Shown: in pieces, positions 58,510 to 64,000 of the stretch
Position numbering within the stretch: the stretch's first letter is position 1
Layout of the letters: the number at the start of each line of letters is the position of its first letter
DNA from: Ursus arctos
Lineage: Eukaryota > Chordata > Mammalia > Carnivora > Ursidae
Assembly: GCF_023065955.2 (NCBI RefSeq)
Contig: NW_026622875.1
Coordinates: 11,138,501-11,202,500, forward strand
Direction: 5' to 3'
Length of the DNA: 64,000 nucleotides
Program-made: the position numbers and the translations under genes
Notes under the pieces: generated by a model
Seen by the model: the letters and a program-made list of their open reading frames with translations, nothing else
Told to the model about the DNA's origin: nothing
The model's database searches: none

Positions 58510-58744
58510 ACATATATTTATATGTATACTTTATATATATATATATATATATATGCATATATACACACACACGTATTTTATATATATTTGAGACAGAACA
58601 AGAGGGAGAGAGATCACAAAGGGAGAGGGAGAAGTAGACTCCCTGCTTGTCAGGGAGCCCAATGTGGGACTCCATCCCAGGACCCTGGGATCATGACCTG
58701 AGCCTAAGGCAGATGCTTAACTGACTGAGCCACCCAGGCACCCC
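58510..58744 (-). mobile_element. CAN-SINE, reverse member of an inverted pair, (TA)n tail
   Basis: The tail is replaced by a (TA)n/(CA)n mixture (58510-58590). The core runs 'gagacagaacaagagggagag' to 'gagccacccaggcacccc'. gttgaag(t/c)ata flanks it at about 58499 and 58748. Tail-to-tail with the previous SINE. The 117-codon reverse frame 58322-58675 is a shadow of both. Confidence 0.92.
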
Positions 58745-58815
58745 TCGTTGAAGCATAGTTGACACAAAATCTTACATTAATTTCAGGTATACAACATAGT
58801 GATTTGACAAAAGAA

Positions 58816-59210
58816 ATTTTTTATTTCTTGTTTGGGCTTTTCTTGCCTCTTTCTTTTGTCTATTGCCCCTATGCCTATTCCTACAAAAATTTATTTTAGT
58901 TTTGTTTCCTGTAGTCTCCATGACAGAAGTCAGATTTAAAAGCTCTTTAACACAAAATCCCACATTACAGAGAAAGATCACAAGGTTATGTTAATCTTTA
59001 AAGGAGAGTTGTAATTTATGTCTCCTATCTCCTCTGTGGCCTCCTGTCTAAATCATACACCCTGTTTGGTTGACCTCAAATTCTTCCTTCCAATATACAC
59101 TGTAATTCTCCAATATAGCTCTTTCCTTTCTCTATAAATAGAAAGCAAAGCTCTTGCCAAATAATACAGACTATGCTGTGGTTGTGAGATCTGTGGAGAT
59201 CAGGAGAACC
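58816..59210. other. unique non-coding DNA
   Basis: No recognised element. Confidence 0.35.
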
Positions 59211-59214
59211 CAAG

Positions 59215-59325
59215 GTCATCTATTCAGACACCTATTTTGCACATAATGAAATTGAGACACAGACCATATTGGTATCCAAAGACCAGCAGCCAATGTGAGG
59301 AAAAGCTGAGATTTGAACTATTTTT
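59215..59325 (-). repeat. MIR-like fragment, antisense
   Basis: 'tattttgcacataatgaaattgagacacagacc', 'gagatttgaactat' follow reversed MIR ('ttttacagatgaggaaactgaggcacagag ... gggattcgaaccc'). Confidence 0.5.
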
Positions 59326-59639
59326 CCTTCTGGGAAAGAAACAAAAAAGCATCTACTCTACAGCTTTATTTTTATTAGTAGGATTGTATATTGTTGGAAA
59401 GATTTGGTTGGTTGGAGTGACATCAGCAAAATGGTGGCATAGGAATTTCTACCCCTCATTCTCCCCCATCCTCCATCAGAAACATCAATTTGAACAAGTA
59501 TCCTTCAAAAGAGCCAAGGATTCCAGCTGAAGGATTATAGCACCTGGGTGAAGCACAAAAATAGGAAAGGATACTTTAAGGAGGGTAGAAAAAATAGATT
59601 CACACTACCCCCATTACCCCAGCCTGGGCAGAGAGAGGC

Positions 59640-60880
59640 AGGGAGAGACACCTTTCCCATAGAGGACAGTAAAATGTGCCAGGTTTCATGATGGACTCCA
59701 AATTCAGCCAGCCCTAGCACCAGGCCAATTCCCACAGCCCTAGGTGACTCCCTGTGGGCTCTCATGAACCCAGGCTCCTGCTTATCATGGTGCTTGATGA
59801 CTCCAGGAACACCACCTGTGTCCACTAACTCTTTTGGCCCCAGGCAGCTCCAGTGGCTTCAGATGGCATCCTTGGCACCAGTCTTTTGTTACACCTGAAC
59901 CTGTCAACTCCAGCAGCCCCAAGTAGCTCCTGAAGCCCTAGCAGCTCCCATGAACCCAGAACCCTGGCTTATTCTGTGCTTGTCGGCTCCAGCAGTACCA
60001 GGGAGTGTTTGTGGCACCAGGTTTCTGGCAGGCCCCTATCAATCTGGGCCCTAGAATCATCCTTTTGCCTCTGGCTCCTATGGCAGCTCCTGTGGCAACA
60101 GGCTATCAGTAGGCTCCTGTGAACTCAGACCCCCATCTCAATCTGGCATCTGCCAGCTCCAGCAAACCCAGGTGTCTCCTGTGGCCCCAGGCCACATTGT
60201 TAGTACCAGGTTCCTGGAGAGGGAGGCCCTGTGAATCTAGGCCCTTGGCTCACCCCCCAGAACTTCTGGCTCTGGCAACCCCAGGCACCTGTTATGGCTT
60301 CTGGTGGCTTCTTTGGTTCTGGGCTCTCAGAGGGCCCCTGTGTGCCCAGGTTTCTGGCCTCCACAGGCACTGGCCAGTGCCAATAACCTGGACAGTTTAT
60401 TATCCACAGGTGGCTTCCACAGCTCTAGGCAGCTTCCTTGGCTCTAGGCTCCTGGAGGGCTCCTTGAACACTGCCTCCAATCCACTCCAGTATCTTCCAG
60501 GTCCTACAGACCCAGGCAGATCCAGTGACCCCAGGTTCTCAGCCTACCTCACCACCAGCTGATTCCCATAGCACCAGGTACCTGCAAGACCCTGTGAGCC
60601 CACGTTCCTAACTCACCCCAGCACTGGGCCTCTCTTCTGATCCTGGATGGTTCCTATGGCCTCAAGATCCCAATCAGTGCCCGTAAATGCAGGCTCCAGG
60701 GGGGCACTTGTGAACCCAGGATTTGGTGGAGTCCCACACCAGGTTGACTACTGCCATCCCAGGCTTTTGATCCACCCCAACAGAAGGCTGCCTAAGAACT
60801 CCACCATAAGCATACCTTTGGACACCCTCAGACTGCCCTCCCAGACTCTCTGGATAAGTGATTGGTGAAGAGCTTTGTTT
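59640..60880 (+). repeat. degenerate tandem repeat in the L1 5' UTR
   Basis: GC-richer than anything else in the window. A phrase like 'cctgtgaacccaggc' recurs at roughly 59757, 59946, 60036, 60113, 60220, 60339, 60460, 60591 and 60706, with 'ggcagctcc(a/t)gtggc' and 'caggctcctggagggc' in between. Unit spacing varies from about 80 to 190 bases, mostly 105-130. The open 147-codon frame at 60119-60562 is a product of this composition, not a gene. Confidence 0.75.
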
Positions 60881-61971
60881 GTGAAGGCAGTTCATAAAAA
60901 CTGGAAGAGGAGCCTACATCCCCAAATGTGCAAACACAAATGTAAGGCCACAAAGATCTTGAATAATCCAGGAAATATGACGCCACAAAAGAAAACTAAG
61001 AAAATTCCAATGACTGATCCCACAGAAATGAAAGTCTCTAAACTGTGACAAAGAATTTAGAATAATCATCTCAAAGAAACTCCATGAACTACAAGAAAAC
61101 ACAGAACTAAATGAAATTAAGATAAGGATGCCTAAACAAAAGTTCAACAACAAAAAAGAAACCATTAAAAAAATCAAGCAGAAATCCTTGACTTGAAGTC
61201 TACAATGACTGAACTGAAGAATTTAGTAGATATCTTAAACAATAGACTTGACCAAGCAGAAGAAAAAAACGAGAACTGAAAGGCCGTTTGAAATCAGACA
61301 GCCAGAGAAGCAAAGAAAAAGAGAATGAAAAAGCCTATGTGAATTATGCAATACCACTAAAATTAAAATAAACAATCTATATATTATTGAAGTCCCAGAA
61401 GGAGAGAAGACAGAGGAAAGAGCAGAAAGCTTATTTAAAGAAATAAGGGCTGAAAATTTCCCAAATCTGGGGAGAGATTTTAGGTAATTCTAGATAAGTT
61501 CAAGAAGCCAATATGTCATCCTCAGATTTTAACCCCCAAAGATCTTCTTCAAGATGCATTATAATAAAACTGTCTAAATTCAAAGACAAAAAGAAAATTT
61601 AAAAAGCAGCAAGTGAAATAAAATTTCTCATATGTAAGGGAAACACTATAAAACTATCGGCAGACAGCTCAGCAGAAACTTACAGGCCAGAAGAGAATAG
61701 GATGATATAGTGAAAGTGCTGAAAGAAAAAAAAAAACTGCCAATCAAAAAACTTTACTCAGAAAAGATGTCATTCAGGAGTGGAGAGATAAGGACTTTGA
61801 CAAATAAATAAAAGCTGAGGGAGTTCATCATCACAAGACCTGCTTTATAAGAAATGCTGAAACTTCATCAAAGAGAAGATTAAAAATGCTAACTAGTGAT
61901 AAGAAAACATGAAAATATAAAACATGCTGGTAAGACAAGTATGTCATCAGATTAAAAATATTCTTATACTG

Positions 61972-62645
61972 AGGGCAGTGACCCTTCTTTCATTCCAGGC
62001 AGAGGAGAGTCTCCTTTAATCAAAAATGTAAGTAAGATCCAGGGCATGATAACAATTACTAGGATAACCAAATAACCAAATGTCCAGGATAAGATTTATT
62101 TTATTTTATTTTATTTTATTTTATTTTATTTTATTTTTTAAATTTTTTAAAAGATTTTATTTATTTATTGGACAGAGAGAGACACAGCAAGAGAGGGAAC
62201 ACCAGCAAGGGGAGTGGGAGAAGGAGAAGCAGGCTTCCCACCAAGCAGGGAGCCCAATGTGGGGCTCGATCCCAGGACCCCAGGATCATGATCTGAGCCA
62301 AAGGCAGACGCTTAACAACTGAGCCACCCAGGTGCCCCACAGGATAAGATTTTTTAAAAATCACTTATACCAGTAACAAGGTAAATCTTTATTTGAGTGA
62401 GAAAAGATAATCAACAAATGTTAAGACCAAGATGACACAGATGTTGGAATTATTCAACTAGGATTTGAAAGCAGTCATTATAAAAATACTTCAGTGAGAA
62501 ATTATGGACACACTTGAAACAAATGAAAGACTAGAAAATCTCAGCAAAGAAATAAAAGATGTAAAGAAGAACCAGATTCAAGTTTTAGAGCTGAAAAATA
62601 CAGTTACTGAAATAAAAAGCTCAATGGATGGGCTCAAAAAAATTA
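61972..62645 (+). mobile_element. insertion of an L1 ORF1-type segment into the inter-ORF region
   Basis: The host L1 phrase '...attctaatactg|taatggtggtgtg' is split. The left part ends 'ttatactg' (61964-61971) and the right part resumes 'taatactgtgatcttg' (62646 on), giving an 8-bp near-duplicate. Between them lie about 390 bases (SINE removed) that look like ORF1 5' sequence ('cttgaaacaaatgaaagactag', 'aaagctcaatggatgggctc'), ending in seven As. Confidence 0.5.
62098..62339 (-). mobile_element. CAN-SINE, antisense, with (TTTTA)n tail
   Basis: TTTTA units at 62098-62138, 'aaaagattttatttatttattgg', then core and head ending 'gagccacccaggtgcccc'. A perfect duplication, caggataagattt, lies at 62085-62097 and 62340-62352. 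It sits inside the ORF1-type insertion. Confidence 0.96.
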
Positions 62646-63303
62646 TAATACTGTGATCTTGTTGTGTGTTAATCACCAAACTCTAGTATAAAAGTTTAAA
62701 GGAGAAAATTATTAAAAAATAAGTATAGCTACAGTAATTTGTTAATTGACACAAAATATAAAGAGAGGGAAATTATGACATAAAAACATAAGTTATGGGG
62801 AAGGATAAAAGAGTAAGGTTTTTGTATGCAAAGATAAGTTGTTTTCAGTATAAAATAAACATATCGATAAAGTGTTTTATCTAAGCCTCATGGTAACCAC
62901 AAAGCAAAAACCTACAGTAGATATGTGAACGATAAAGAGGAAGGAATCTAAGTATAGAGAGTCATCAAATCATAAAGGAAGAGAGCAAGAGGAACAAAGG
63001 AATTACAGCACAGCCAGAAAACAATAAACAAAATGGCTATAGTAAGTCCATAACTGTCAGTATTACTTCACATGTAAATGGATTAAATTCCCCAATCAAA
63101 AGGCATAGAGTGCCTGAATGGATTAAAAACAGAACCCAACTATATGCTGCCTATAAGAGACTCATTTTAGCTTTAAGGACACACATAGACTCAAAGTGAA
63201 AGGTTGGAAAAAGATATTCTGTGCAAATGGAAAAGAAAAGAGAGCAGGGGTAGCTATATTTATGTCAGATGAAATAAACTTAAAGTTAAAATATTAACAA
63301 GTT

Positions 63304-63507
63304 GGGTGCCGGGGTGGCTCAGTTGGTTAAGCGTCAGCCTTCGGCTCAGGTCATGATCTCAGGTTCCTGGGGTCAAGCCCAACATCGGGCTCCCTGCTCA
63401 GCTAGGAGCCGGCTTCTTCCTCTCCCTCTGCCATTCCCCCTGCTTATTCTCTCTCTCTCTCTCAAATAAATAAATAAAATCTTTAAAAACAAACAAAACA
63501 AAACAAG
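63304..63507 (+). mobile_element. CAN-SINE inside L1 ORF2
   Basis: 'gggtgccggggtggctcag' head, 'gatctcaggttcctggggtcaag' core, 'aaataaataaataaaatcttt' tail and AAAAC units. atattaacaag occurs at 63291-63301 and 63508-63518. Its tail is part of the local duplication described next. Confidence 0.95.
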
Positions 63508-63715
63508 ATATTAACAAGAGACAAAGGTCATTATATGATGATAAAGAGATCAACTCATCAGAAGAATATATAACAATTACAAATATTTATAAATATAAAT
63601 AAATAAAGTCTTTAAAACAAAACAAAACAAAATATTAACAAGAGACAAAGAAGGTCATCATATAATGATAAAGATATCAACCCATCAAAAGAATATAAAA
63701 CAATTATAAATATAT
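63464..63715 (+). repeat. tandem duplication of SINE tail plus L1 sequence
   Basis: The block 'taaataaaatctttaaaa ... acaaaacaagatattaacaagagacaaag ... aagagatcaactcatcag' (about 63471-63595) is repeated with substitutions at about 63600-63715. Offset is 129 bases at the tail and 124 bases further on, so indels followed. The unit spans the SINE tail, the target-site word and L1 ORF2 text. Confidence 0.85.
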
Positions 63716-64000
63716 ATGCACCCAGCATTGGAGTACTTAAATATATTAGGCAAGAACTAACATATTTGAAGGGAGATATAGACAACAATACAATTTTACT
63801 AGGGGACTTCAATGGATATTATATCCACACAGAAAATCAATAAGGAAACACTGAACTTGAACTATACTTTAGACAAAATGGACCTAACAGTCATATACAT
63901 AATATTCCATCCAACAACTGCAGAATACGCATTCTTCTCAAGGGCACAAGGAACATTCGGCAGGGTAGATCATATGCTAAGTCACAAAACAAGCCTTAGC

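Larger units (their letters stand above)
58255..58815 (-). mobile_element. small L1 3'-end fragment, antisense, holding two SINEs
   Basis: The host words are 'aaatattttagttga' before the SINEs, 'tagttgaagtata' between them, and 'gttgaagcatagttgacacaaaatcttacattaatttcaggtatacaacatagtgatttgac' after them. Joined, they follow an old L1 3' end in antisense. The fragment is short. Confidence 0.6.
59416..64000 (+). mobile_element. old L1, 5' UTR through start of ORF2, continuing beyond the window
   Basis: Starts at 'gagtgacatcagcaaaatggtggcatagg', the typical L1 5' opening. 59416-60890 is 5' UTR. 60890-61960 is a degraded ORF1 and inter-ORF region ('aaggagagaagacagaggaaagagcag', 'agctcagcagaaacttacaggcc', 'gctgagggagttcatcatcac'). 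62654-63055 is inter-ORF ('agcctcatggtaaccacaaagc'). From about 63070 it is ORF2 endonuclease ('gtaaatggattaaattcccc', 'caactatatgctgcctataagagactc', 'aaagagagcaggggtagctat'). Two SINEs, another insertion and a local duplication interrupt it. All frames are broken. Confidence 0.85.

Noticed and set aside
58322..58675. 117-codon minus-strand frame
   Set aside because: Spans two SINEs and a (TA)n tract; a typical SINE shadow.
60119..60562. 147-codon plus-strand frame, the longest in the window
   Set aside because: Lies wholly in the repetitive GC-richer L1 5' UTR. The composition (Pro, Ser, Leu, Gly, Trp rich) comes from the repeated blocks.
59640..60880. Regularly spaced repeats that could suggest a CRISPR-like array or coding minisatellite
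   Set aside because: Units are diverged, unequally spaced, and part of an L1 5' UTR in a mammalian genome; no identical repeats with unique spacers.

Overview
This is a stretch of carnivore nuclear DNA with no convincing protein-coding gene. It is AT-rich, has no CpG-island-like stretch, and no reading frame longer than about 150 codons. It carries about two dozen copies of the carnivore tRNA-Lys-derived SINE (CAN-SINE / SINEC), recognisable by a head like 'gcctgggtggctcag', a middle like 'gggatcgagccccacatc' and a tail like 'aaataaataaaatcttt'. Three copies (near 2720, 29251 and 45409) have the 'ggcacagcggttaag ... gcgtgatcccggcgttatgg' variant, which I associate with bears including giant panda, so an ursid is my best guess. 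That species call rests on remembered SINE subtypes and is not proven. The window looks intergenic or deep-intronic.

Layout. 1-8.7 kb is mostly unique AT-rich DNA with a young SINE (2720-2910), an MIR and a probable antisense L1 relic. 8.9-16.7 kb holds several SINEs, L2 and MIR relics, a carnivore L1 3' end (14.07-14.44 kb), an antisense L1 ORF2 piece and a U6 snRNA pseudogene (15.33 kb). 18.5-23.7 kb is dense in SINEs, including a head-to-tail SINE dimer flanked by one target-site duplication (18991-19389), a hAT element, an MLT1-type LTR and a long L2 relic. 25-31 kb has an MIR, a 109-bp L1 insertion, a hAT element, an L1 relic and young SINEs. 34.8-36.6 kb contains a diverged direct duplication bracketing a second SINE dimer and an L1 3' end.

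38.1-43.7 kb is one old L1 (ORF2 to 3' UTR) split by a SINE, a degenerate endogenous retrovirus that itself carries an MLT1 LTR, a CA microsatellite, and a hAT element that itself carries a SINE. 45.4-46.0 kb has two close young SINEs. 51.6-53.3 kb is an antisense L1. 58.25-58.8 kb has two SINEs tail-to-tail inside an L1 3' fragment. 59.4-64 kb is the 5' part of an old L1 with a GC-richer, repetitive 5' UTR, an ORF1/inter-ORF region and the start of ORF2; it runs off the window.

Nothing here works together as a pathway or operon. The content is a layered record of retrotransposition. I did not find an undescribed biological system. The most informative signals are the SINE dimer with a single target-site duplication, the insertion inside the 3' L1, the post-SINE tandem duplication at 63.5 kb, the diverged duplication at 34.9/36.3 kb, and the nested stack at 38-43.7 kb. 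Repeat-family names are from memory of consensus sequences, without any database search.
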